A stretch of 24,366 nucleotides of DNA, taken from NCBI GenBank assembly GCA_002171275.2, contig NHFZ02000009.1:1-24366 (forward strand), in the 5' to 3' direction. The notes below the pieces were generated by a model. The model did no database searches, was not told where the DNA came from, and worked only from the letters and a program-made list of their open reading frames with translations. The stretch is from Pelagibacteraceae bacterium TMED124. Lineage in GTDB: Bacteria; Pseudomonadota; Alphaproteobacteria; Pelagibacterales; Pelagibacteraceae. Position 1 is the stretch's first letter; the number at the start of each line of letters is the position of its first letter. The position numbers were made by a program, and so were the translations under genes. Shown here piece after piece: positions 7,513 through 14,806 of this stretch.

Positions 7513-8155
7513 CATAATTTTAATTGGAAGTTCATCTAAGTTAAAAGATGAGCTATGTACTTTAGGGCATAAAGTAACCTCATTTGGTAGAGAGACTAAA
7601 ATACCATTCGATATTAGAAATAATTTTAAAGACAACTTTTTTGAAAATATTCCCATTAATAGTTCTTGCTATGTAATAAATGTTGGAATTATAAATAATT
7701 TTAATATTAGCGATTATTCTGAAGAAAAGGCCTGGGAGTCAATGAATGTCAATTGCATAGGTATAGTCAGAATATGTGAACACATATTAAGAAAGAACTC
7801 TGCAGCAAGAATAGTCATCATAGGGTCTGAATCAGGCAAAAAAGGTAGTTTTGATACAATTTATTTTTTAGCAAAGTCTGCCCTAAGTTCTTATGTAAAA
7901 GAAAGATATCTTGAATCTCCAGAACAGCAATTACTAATTATTTCTCCTTCAACCATTGAAGATGGATTGATGACAACATCTCGTAAAGATATAAGTAGGC
8001 TTGAAGAATACAAATCAAACCACCCGAAAAAAAGATTTTTGAAAATGCGAGAATTATCTGAACTTGTTTCTTGCATCTTAGAGCTTGAAAGCTCATACCT
8101 TACTAATACTGAAATTGAATTTAATGGTGGAAAATTTTCTAGAATGAAAGTATGA
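7505..8155 (+). CDS. Short-chain dehydrogenase/reductase (atypical, 216 aa)
   Basis: This compact SDR has IILIGSSSKLKDEL at the N-terminus, a reduced form of the classical TGxxxGxG nucleotide motif. NVGIINN (59-65) stands in for the usual NNAG. The catalytic serine lies in IGSESG (106-111), and Y120 and K124 form the YxxxK pair in IYFLAKSAL. It should catalyse NAD(P)-dependent oxidation or reduction of a sugar or sugar-nucleotide keto group. It is preceded by one of the clearest Shine-Dalgarno sequences in the window (AGGAG at 7493-7497, 7 nt before the ATG). It overlaps the FAD oxidoreductase by 8 bp and the amidotransferase by 4 bp (ATGA). Its close coupling to both suggests a joint role in preparing the amidated sugar. 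Confidence 0.8.
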   Translation: MNDIILIGSSSKLKDELCTLGHKVTSFGRETKIPFDIRNNFKDNFFENIPINSSCYVINVGIINNFNISDYSEEKAWESMNVNCIGIVRICEHILRKNSAARIVIIGSESGKKGSFDTIYFLAKSALSSYVKERYLESPEQQLLIISPSTIEDGLMTTSRKDISRLEEYKSNHPKKRFLKMRELSELVSCILELESSYLTNTEIEFNGGKFSRMKV

Positions 8156-9288
8156 ATATTGCGGAGAAAACTTGTTCAAATTGTGTAATGGATACTTCAG
8201 ATAGTCAAATTTCTTTTGATGAAAATGGAGTGTGCGATCATTGTCAAACTTTTTATAAAAAAATCTTGCCAAATTGGAATACAAGCAAATTAGGTGAAGA
8301 AAAATTAATTAAAATCATCGACAGAATTAAACAGGAGGGTAAGAATAAAGATTTTGACTGCATAATGGGAATGAGTGGAGGTATTGACAGTTCATACTTG
8401 CTATATATAATGAAAGAAAAATATAATTTGCGACCACTCGTTTTTCATGTTGACGCTGGTTGGAACTCGCAGATTGCAGTAAACAATATTGAAAGATTAG
8501 TAGATAGTTTAGGACTAGATTTATATACAGAAGTTATTGACTGGGAAGAAATAAAAGACTTGCAGCTATCTTTTTTCAAGTCAGGAGTTTCACATATAGA
8601 TACTCCACAAGATCACGCATTCTTTGCTACCATGTATAACTTTGCTTCAAAACATAAAATTAAATATATATTAACTGGAGCTAACTATTCAACAGAATGT
8701 ATTAGAAATCCTCTAGAGTGGATGTATTTTCAATCTGACTCTATTCAGCTGAAAGATATACATAAAAATTTTGGTAATAGACCTTTAAAAAACTATCCTA
8801 TTACAAATATTTTATGGCATAAAATATATCTTCCTTACATAAGAGGTATTAAGGTGGTAAAACCTTTAGACTATATACCATACCATAAAGATAAAGCAAT
8901 GCAATTATTAGAAGATAAATTTGGATATCAAAAATACCCACAAAAACATTTTGAATCACGATTTACTAGATTTTATGAGTCGTATTGGCTACCAAAACGT
9001 TTTGGTTATGACACAAGAAAAGTTCAATATTCAAGTTTGATTTTAACACAACAAATGACAAGAGACGAAGCGCTTAAAAAATTAAAAAGCTTACCATACG
9101 ATGAAGAGACTATAAAAAATGATTTTGAATATGTTGCTAATAAATTATCTATTTCAACAGAAGAATTACAAAGCTATATGGATATGCCAAAGAAAACATA
9201 TAAAGATTATAAGTCGCAAGAAAGTATTTATCATTATGGTGCTAAAGCAATGAGATTTTTAGGTATTGAACGTGGTGGAAAAAGATGA
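8152..9288 (+). CDS. wbuX: N-acetyl sugar amidotransferase, WbuX/WbpG family
   Basis: The 378-residue protein belongs to the N-type ATP pyrophosphatase (PP-loop) amidotransferases. The ATP motif is SGGIDSS (75-81). The N-terminus holds two CxxC pairs (C8/C11 and C28/C31), probably a zinc site, in the family-typical context CSNCVMD and GVCDHC. In P. aeruginosa, WbpG works with HisH- and HisF-like partners to turn an acetamido group on a uronic acid into an acetamidino group. The same two partners follow here with overlapping or abutting genes, so the assignment is firm at family level. The ammonia should come from the HisH-like glutaminase. The acceptor sugar here is unknown; an amino-uronic acid is likely, given the WbpE-like aminotransferase and WecB/WecC in the locus. 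Confidence 0.93.
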   Translation: MNIAEKTCSNCVMDTSDSQISFDENGVCDHCQTFYKKILPNWNTSKLGEEKLIKIIDRIKQEGKNKDFDCIMGMSGGIDSSYLLYIMKEKYNLRPLVFHVDAGWNSQIAVNNIERLVDSLGLDLYTEVIDWEEIKDLQLSFFKSGVSHIDTPQDHAFFATMYNFASKHKIKYILTGANYSTECIRNPLEWMYFQSDSIQLKDIHKNFGNRPLKNYPITNILWHKIYLPYIRGIKVVKPLDYIPYHKDKAMQLLEDKFGYQKYPQKHFESRFTRFYESYWLPKRFGYDTRKVQYSSLILTQQMTRDEALKKLKSLPYDEETIKNDFEYVANKLSISTEELQSYMDMPKKTYKDYKSQESIYHYGAKAMRFLGIERGGKR

Positions 9289-9902
9289 TTGGGATTATTG
9301 ACTATGGACTTGGCAATATTAGAGCTTTTTCAAATATTTATAAATCGCTAAATATTGAATATAGAATAGTAAAAAAATCAGAAGAATTAAAAGATGTTAG
9401 TAAAATAATTTTACCAGGGGTTGGCGCTTTTGATGATGCGATGAATAAATTTAATATATCTGGGTTAAGAGATGGTGTCGAAAAAATGATTTTGAATAAT
9501 AAAATACCATTATTGGGTGTTTGCGTTGGTATGCAAATGCTTGCAGAATCCAGTGATGAAGGATCAGAAAAAGGGTTGGGTTGGATAAATTCAAGCGTTA
9601 AGATTTTTGATGCTAAAACTATCAAGAATAATACAAAATTGCCTCATATGGGATGGAATACTATAGATATCATATCAAAAAATGAACCTTTGTTTAAAGA
9701 CTTAGAACAAGAATCTAGTTTTTATTTTTTACATTCATATTATTTTGATTGCAAAGACAAGAAGAACATTATTTCAGAAACTGAATATGGCAATAGGTAT
9801 ACATCTGCTGTAAGGTCAGATAATATTTATGGAGTGCAATTTCATCCAGAAAAAAGTCATAAAAACGGAATAACGTTATTAAATAATTTTTCTAATTTGT
9901 AG
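9285..9902 (+). CDS. hisH: HisH-like glutamine amidotransferase subunit (sugar amidation)
   Basis: The 205-residue class I glutaminase has the full catalytic triad: the nucleophile C80 in LLGVCVGMQMLA and the His-Glu pair in GVQFHPEKS (H187, E189). LPGVGAFDDAM (43-53) and PHMGWN (120-125) are HisH-family signatures. In this setting it should release ammonia from glutamine and pass it to the neighbouring HisF-like and WbuX proteins, rather than act in histidine synthesis, since no other his genes are present. The start codon overlaps the wbuX stop (ATGA), and the HisF-like gene begins immediately after its own stop. It is sometimes called WbuY in O-antigen clusters. Confidence 0.93.
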   Translation: MIGIIDYGLGNIRAFSNIYKSLNIEYRIVKKSEELKDVSKIILPGVGAFDDAMNKFNISGLRDGVEKMILNNKIPLLGVCVGMQMLAESSDEGSEKGLGWINSSVKIFDAKTIKNNTKLPHMGWNTIDIISKNEPLFKDLEQESSFYFLHSYYFDCKDKKNIISETEYGNRYTSAVRSDNIYGVQFHPEKSHKNGITLLNNFSNL

Positions 9903-10691
9903 ATGCTAAATCCAAGAATAATACCAAACCTTCTAATACATAAAAAAGGTCTTGTAAAAACAGTAAATTTTAAAAATCCTAAATATGTCGGCGACCCAAT
10001 CAACGCAGTAAAAATATTTAATGAAAAAGCTGTAGACGAATTAATTGTTACCGATATTGATGCTGGAGTTCATAACATAGAACCTGATTATTCAATGATA
10101 GAAAAATTAGCTATGGAGTGCAGAATGCCTTTATGTTATGGGGGTGGGGTTAAAACTGTAGAGCAAGCAAAAAGAATTTTTAGTTTAGGCGTAGAGAAAA
10201 TTGCTATTAGTTCAGCAGCAATCAATAATCCTTCTATTATTTCAGAATTATCAGCATCAGTTGGTAGCCAAAGCGTTGTTGTTGTATTGGATATAAAGAA
10301 GAAATTTATGACTAATAACTATAGCGTTTTAGTTAACAATGGTCAACATAAAACTGGAATCAATCTTACCAGCTTTGTATCTTCTTTGCAAGAATTAGGT
10401 GCCGGTGAAATTGTTTTAAATTCAATAGACAGAGATGGCACTATGAAAGGGTATGATTATAAGGCTATAAATCAAGTTAGAAGCAATACAACATTACCTT
10501 TAACAGTTTTAGGTGGTGCAGGCAATTTAAGTGATATTGGAGAGCTAATTTCGAAATATGGTGTTATTGGAGCAGCAGCAGGAAGTCTATTTGTATTTAA
10601 AGGAAAATATAAAGCAGTGCTCATTACTTACCCTAATCATCAAGAAAAAATGGAATTACTTAATAAATATATGAATATAAATAACAATTAA
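9903..10691 (+). CDS. wbuZ: HisF-like sugar-amidation protein, WbuZ type
   Basis: The 262-residue (beta/alpha)8 barrel is clearly related to imidazole glycerol phosphate synthase HisF: the RIIPNLL start, the loop CYGGGVKT (78-85), IDRDGTMKGYD and LGGAGN. In true HisF, Asp11 and Asp130 are essential. Here position 11 is leucine (PNLLIHKKG where HisF reads PCLDVKDG), while Asp130 is kept (VVVVLDIKK). Loss of Asp11 argues against histidine synthesis and fits the WbuZ group, which accompanies WbuX. It probably channels ammonia from the glutaminase. There is no gap on either side (stop and start abut at 9902/9903 and 10691/10692), so a tight operon is expected. Confidence 0.9.
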   Translation: MLNPRIIPNLLIHKKGLVKTVNFKNPKYVGDPINAVKIFNEKAVDELIVTDIDAGVHNIEPDYSMIEKLAMECRMPLCYGGGVKTVEQAKRIFSLGVEKIAISSAAINNPSIISELSASVGSQSVVVVLDIKKKFMTNNYSVLVNNGQHKTGINLTSFVSSLQELGAGEIVLNSIDRDGTMKGYDYKAINQVRSNTTLPLTVLGGAGNLSDIGELISKYGVIGAAAGSLFVFKGKYKAVLITYPNHQEKMELLNKYMNINNN

Positions 10692-12782
10692 ATGAAAGTA
10701 TTAGCACAAGATCTAAAAACTGGAAAAACTGATATCCTAGAAGTTCCATCTCCTGGAACTACTTCAGATAAAATAAGAGTATTAAACATTTATTCACACA
10801 TTAGTACAGGCAGTGAATCCTCAATAGTTAATTTTGGAAAAGCTGGTTGGATTAATAAAGCTAGACAGCAACCAGCTCGAGTTATGGATGTAATTAATAA
10901 AGTAAAATCTAGCGGTTTATCTGATACCTATAGAGCAATTAAGAATAAATTAGACATCCCTATGCAAATGGGTTATGCAGCAGTTGGAACCGTTTCCCAT
11001 GCAAAAAAGATTTATAATTTGCCAAAAGGAACCAGAGTTTTTACAAACTCTTTTCATCAAGAAGAGGCCTTAGTTGATTATAATATGTGTGTAAAAATTC
11101 CAGAAGATCTTGATAGCAAATCTGCGAGCTTTGGAGCCATAGGTGGTATTGCAATGCAGAGTATTAAATGTGTTCCAAAAGAATCAAAAATTATAGCATT
11201 AATTGGCCTAGGCTTACTTGGTCAAGTAACGCTAAGAATACTTAATGCATTAGGGTACCAATGTATAGTTTATGATATTGATTTGCAAAAAGTAGAACTT
11301 GCAGAAAAATATGGTGCCATAGGCATAAGAAAAAATAATATTACAGAAGAAGTTTTAAATTATACTAAAGGCAAAGGTTCAGATTGTACAATAATAGCCG
11401 CTGCTTCTTTATCAAGCAATATTGTAAATGAAGCAACAAATTATACTAAAAGAAAAGGTAAAATTGTATCATCTGGTTTAGTAGGGTTAAATTTAATAAG
11501 AGAAAAATTTTTCAAAAAACAAATTGAGTTCGTTGTATCAAATTCTAGCGGTGATAAAAACCATAGAGGTAAAGGCAGTTCTTATGAAAACATAAGTCAT
11601 TTTTTTGAATTACTATCTTCAAAAAAAGTTCAAGTACTTGATTTAATTTCTGAAGAAATTTCTCTTAACGACTCAAATAATATTTACTCTTTTCCAAAAA
11701 ACTCTACGTTTTTTTCTAAGTTAATTAATTATGATAGCACTAACGTCAATGTCAATCAGACATTTTCAGATCCTGATAATAAAAATAAATATAAAATTAA
11801 AGCCGGATTAATTGGTGCTGGTAATTTTGCTATGTCTACATTCATACCTACTATAAATAAAAGCAAAGAAGGTTATTTATCTGCTGCATTGGGTAGAGAA
11901 GGTTTCCCATTATATGTAGCTAAGAAGAGATTCTCTATTGACATGATAACTACAAGTGAATTAGACTTTTATAAAAGTATTAATGCTGTTATTATTACCA
12001 CTCCACATGAAACTCACTTTAATCTTCTAAATAAAGCTATAGAATTTTCATTACCAGCATGGATAGAAAAACCACTAGTAATTTCAATTGAAGAGTTAAT
12101 AGATATCAAGAAAAAAATGTTATCTAACAAGCTAATTTATGCTATCGGATATAATAGGTCTTTAGCACCTTGGACAAATTTCATGAAAAATAAAATAAAT
12201 TCTAGAAAAATTAATATTTCAATGACAATTAATGCAGGAAAGCTGCCTTTAGAGCATTGGCTTTTAAATGAGGAAGCTTGTGGCGGGAGAATTATTGGTG
12301 AATTTTGTCACTTTACAGACCTTGCCTTAACATTATTAGGTCATACTGATTTAATTAACATTGAATGCATCAGTAGAGATAGATACTACCAAGATACGGG
12401 TCATTATGTTTTTCATTTTCAAGATGGATCAACCGCAGATATCAACTACAGACATGATTTGCCTTCAAGCGTTCCCAAAGAAAAAATTATAATTAAGACT
12501 CCTGATTCAAAACATATTAACAACAATTGGAGAAGCTTCTCATCTGGAAAAGCTTTCAATTTTAGTGCTCCTAAAAAAGGAAAAGGCCATAATGAGGCCA
12601 TTAACACTTTTTTTAATCGAATAAAAAATAATAAATATTCTACAATAAAAGAAATTGATGATATGTGTTTCTCCACATATGTTTCTATAAAGTTACAACA
12701 AATGTCCAAAGGAGATACTTTAGATATTTTTGATTATTATAGAAATGAAATTTTGTCAACATCATCTAAATTGAATGATTAA
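10692..12782 (+). CDS. Two-domain oxidoreductase: MDR (alcohol-dehydrogenase-like) fused to Gfo/Idh/MocA
   Basis: The 696-residue protein has two nucleotide-binding halves. Residues 1 to about 345 resemble medium-chain dehydrogenases, with KARQQPARV (56-64), IPMQMGYAAVGTV (89-101) and the Rossmann motif GLGLLGQ (172-178). The usual zinc ligand region reads HISTGSES, so it lacks the first catalytic-zinc cysteine. Residues from about 368 are a Gfo/Idh/MocA domain: LIGAGNFAMS (373-382), IEKPL with the catalytic lysine (K460), and GGRIIGEFCHFTD (531-543). This bi-domain protein is known from polysaccharide clusters, usually beside a heparinase II/III-like gene. Here the partner is a C5-epimerase-like gene overlapping by 8 bp. 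The exact reaction is not established; uronic-acid redox chemistry is plausible. It is probably cytosolic. Confidence 0.88.
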   Translation: MKVLAQDLKTGKTDILEVPSPGTTSDKIRVLNIYSHISTGSESSIVNFGKAGWINKARQQPARVMDVINKVKSSGLSDTYRAIKNKLDIPMQMGYAAVGTVSHAKKIYNLPKGTRVFTNSFHQEEALVDYNMCVKIPEDLDSKSASFGAIGGIAMQSIKCVPKESKIIALIGLGLLGQVTLRILNALGYQCIVYDIDLQKVELAEKYGAIGIRKNNITEEVLNYTKGKGSDCTIIAAASLSSNIVNEATNYTKRKGKIVSSGLVGLNLIREKFFKKQIEFVVSNSSGDKNHRGKGSSYENISHFFELLSSKKVQVLDLISEEISLNDSNNIYSFPKNSTFFSKLINYDSTNVNVNQTFSDPDNKNKYKIKAGLIGAGNFAMSTFIPTINKSKEGYLSAALGREGFPLYVAKKRFSIDMITTSELDFYKSINAVIITTPHETHFNLLNKAIEFSLPAWIEKPLVISIEELIDIKKKMLSNKLIYAIGYNRSLAPWTNFMKNKINSRKINISMTINAGKLPLEHWLLNEEACGGRIIGEFCHFTDLALTLLGHTDLINIECISRDRYYQDTGHYVFHFQDGSTADINYRHDLPSSVPKEKIIIKTPDSKHINNNWRSFSSGKAFNFSAPKKGKGHNEAINTFFNRIKNNKYSTIKEIDDMCFSTYVSIKLQQMSKGDTLDIFDYYRNEILSTSSKLND

Positions 12783-13752
12783 TAGATTGAGATATTGGAA
12801 AAGAATTTTTTCAACATACCTCTTTGGAGGGAAAAGCAATCTTTCTTTTTGGCACGGAGATCCTGAGATAAATGATTTAGCAAAGTATAATGAATTAGAT
12901 CAATATTATATGAAGTTCCATGCTAAAGCTCAATATGAGGGCAATTACGATAATAATGGTATCCCTATGTTAAATTATCAAGGCGATATTGGTATAAAAT
13001 ACAATCCTATTGCGGTTTCTCAATGGTCATTAGGTAATTATAATTTGTGGAAGAAAAATAATACTAAAGAAAATTATATTAATTTTATTAAAGGCGCAGA
13101 TTGGTTAAATGAAAATTTAGAAACTAATGATTTCAATATTTATGTTTGGCAACACCATTTTAATTGGATTTATAAAGAAGATTTAATTAATCCCTGGTAC
13201 TCTGGACTAGCGCAAGGGCAAGGTCTTTCTGTACTGTGCAGGGCATATAATATTACAAATGAGCAAAAATATTTAGATAGTATAGAAAAGGTATACAGAT
13301 CTTTTTTAGTTGATGTAGAAAATGGAGGTGTAACATTTACGGATGTTGATGGAGATATATGGATTGAAGAATATATAATGAAAAACAATCCTACTCATAT
13401 ATTAAATGGTTTTATATGGGGATTATGGGGCATCTATGATTATTGGTTAATGACAAAAAATAAAGATGTGCAAAAATTATTTAAGAAATATGTCAAAACT
13501 ATTAATGATAATATGAGTGAGTACGATATTGGTTATTGGTCGTTGTATGAAATTTCAAATCTGCCTATTTATATGAGAGCAAGTATTTTTTACCATAAAC
13601 TTCATATAGTACAACTCAAGATATTATTTAAAATGACAAATAACCCAATTTTTGAAAGTACTGCCATGAAATGGTCAAAATATTTAAATAATAAAATTAA
13701 CATAATAAGAGCTACTTTAATGAAAATTATTTTTAAGATTTTCTATTATTAA
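12775..13752 (+). CDS. D-glucuronyl C5-epimerase family protein
   Basis: The 325-residue protein matches the C-terminal catalytic domain of glucuronyl C5-epimerases, which convert GlcA to IdoA within heparan-type chains. Visible family segments are NPIAVSQWSLGNY (77-89), WYSGLAQGQGLSVLCRAY (141-158), IWIEEY (195-200), NGFIWGLWGIYDY (211-223), YWSLYE (254-259) and FYHKLHIVQL (272-281), which lines up with a Y-H-x-x-H-I segment of the animal enzymes. It contains an (alpha/alpha)6-type repeat pattern and no signal peptide, so it probably works in the cytosol on lipid-linked sugars. A bacterial homologue from Bermanella marisrubri has been reported active on heparosan; the substrate here is unknown. 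It overlaps the two-domain oxidoreductase by 8 bp, and a severed glycosyltransferase start follows 6 nt after its stop. Confidence 0.85.
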   Translation: MINRLRYWKRIFSTYLFGGKSNLSFWHGDPEINDLAKYNELDQYYMKFHAKAQYEGNYDNNGIPMLNYQGDIGIKYNPIAVSQWSLGNYNLWKKNNTKENYINFIKGADWLNENLETNDFNIYVWQHHFNWIYKEDLINPWYSGLAQGQGLSVLCRAYNITNEQKYLDSIEKVYRSFLVDVENGGVTFTDVDGDIWIEEYIMKNNPTHILNGFIWGLWGIYDYWLMTKNKDVQKLFKKYVKTINDNMSEYDIGYWSLYEISNLPIYMRASIFYHKLHIVQLKILFKMTNNPIFESTAMKWSKYLNNKINIIRATLMKIIFKIFYY

Positions 13753-13758
13753 AATAAA

Positions 13759-13815
13759 ATGAGAATACTATTTTTAACCGATAATTATCCACCTGAAATT
13801 AACGCTCCTGTATAA
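13759..13815 (+). pseudogene. N-terminal stump of a GT4 (WbuB-like) glycosyltransferase
   Basis: Starting at the ATG 6 nt after the C5-epimerase stop, the sequence reads MRILFLTDNYPPEINAPV and then TAA. This is the characteristic opening of WbuB-type GT4 enzymes, which normally continues INAPASR. Similarity ends at about 13809, and nothing in any frame after it resembles the rest of a glycosyltransferase. The gene was evidently cut about 17 codons in, with the remainder replaced by the oppositely oriented block whose last gene ends at 13853. The 18-residue product would not be active. The call rests on recognising a short but distinctive motif in the right operon position. Confidence 0.72.
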
Positions 13816-13852
13816 AGTCAACAATTCCAGATTAAATTTTGTTACTTTCAAA

Positions 13853-14806
13853 TTAAAAAATTTCACTAATCTTTTTAGAGATATCTCGATTATATTTTAC
13901 AAAATCATTTTGAATTTTATTCTCAAAGTATTCGTCCTTCATATCACTTATCAAAAAAATATTGAATTTTCTATTTTTTAAAAAAGTGTAGAATTTTGAA
14001 TCTTCAGTAAATAAAATTTTGTTGATTCCAATAGATTCATACATAACGTTGCTTACACGATATTTATAAATAAATGGAACATATACAGCGTCACAATGAA
14101 TCAAACAATCATAATAATCATCAATTACGCCTTCCTGAAATACATTATCTGGCATTTTTAAATCAGTTTTTTTTATAATAAAAAGATATTTTGGATTATT
14201 GAGTGCAGCATTTTTAATGCTTGTATAATTAGATGAAAAGCTGGGACAGAATATTGTTTTACTAAATTTTTCGCTTTTTAATTTTTCAATAGTTTTACTG
14301 CTTGAATTGATACTTGTATAGATATCAGTAACTGGATGATTGATAACCTGAATATATTTATTATTTGGATATATAGATTTTATATAATCTGTAAATACAA
14401 TTTTATTAACAAAAAAAGAAAGAAAATAATGAATTAATTTTTTTGAAAATTTATCCGGTATAGTATTATGTTCAATTGTGTAAATATCCTTATTAAAAAA
14501 TTTTAATACTAACGCAATTAATAGAAAAAATTTTAAATCATATGATACAAAAATAATTTTTTTTCTATTTAAAGAAATAATTTTTTTAAGACATTTTAAT
14601 GCAAAGATCAGTCTTTTAAATCCATAGTTATAATTTTCAAATGAATCTATTTCAATCTTATTAATATTTTGATAAAAAGCAGATAATTCATTATCTATTA
14701 GAAATAAACTATTATCAAAAACTTCATTTTTTAAGTACCATTTGTTAAAAGGTATATGACCATGCTGTGAAAGCATATCCACTATTATGATGTTTTTACT
14801 ATTCAT
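13853..14806 (-). CDS. Putative glycosyltransferase (GT-B-like, not assignable to a family by eye)
   Basis: The 317-residue protein has the alternating hydrophobic-strand pattern of a GT-B enzyme: NIIIVDMLSQHGHIPFNKWYL at the N-terminus, KKIIFVSYDLKFFLLIAL and YTIEHNTIPDKFS in the first domain, then KTIFCPSFSSNY and DAVYVPFIYKYRVSNVMYESI in the second. The last segment sits where donor-binding glutamate motifs lie in GT4 proteins (MYESIG). No E-x7-E motif is evident. Its place directly after the polymerase gene supports a role in building the repeat unit. I chose the ATG at 14806-14804, which overlaps the polymerase stop by 8 bp; a TTG at 14818 is in frame but weaker. It is the last gene of the minus-strand run. 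Confidence 0.6.
   Translation of the reverse strand: MNSKNIIIVDMLSQHGHIPFNKWYLKNEVFDNSLFLIDNELSAFYQNINKIEIDSFENYNYGFKRLIFALKCLKKIISLNRKKIIFVSYDLKFFLLIALVLKFFNKDIYTIEHNTIPDKFSKKLIHYFLSFFVNKIVFTDYIKSIYPNNKYIQVINHPVTDIYTSINSSSKTIEKLKSEKFSKTIFCPSFSSNYTSIKNAALNNPKYLFIIKKTDLKMPDNVFQEGVIDDYYDCLIHCDAVYVPFIYKYRVSNVMYESIGINKILFTEDSKFYTFLKNRKFNIFLISDMKDEYFENKIQNDFVKYNRDISKKISEIF

Noticed and set aside
9338..9625. A 95-codon minus-strand open frame
   Set aside because: It is opposite the well-supported HisH gene and has no recognisable product.
9285..10691. A histidine biosynthesis operon (hisH-hisF)
   Set aside because: No other his genes are nearby, the HisF-like protein lacks Asp11, and the genes abut a WbuX amidotransferase, so they belong to sugar amidation.
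13816..13852. A transcription terminator between the converging gene blocks
   Set aside because: No hairpin with a usable stem can be drawn in this short AT-rich stretch.
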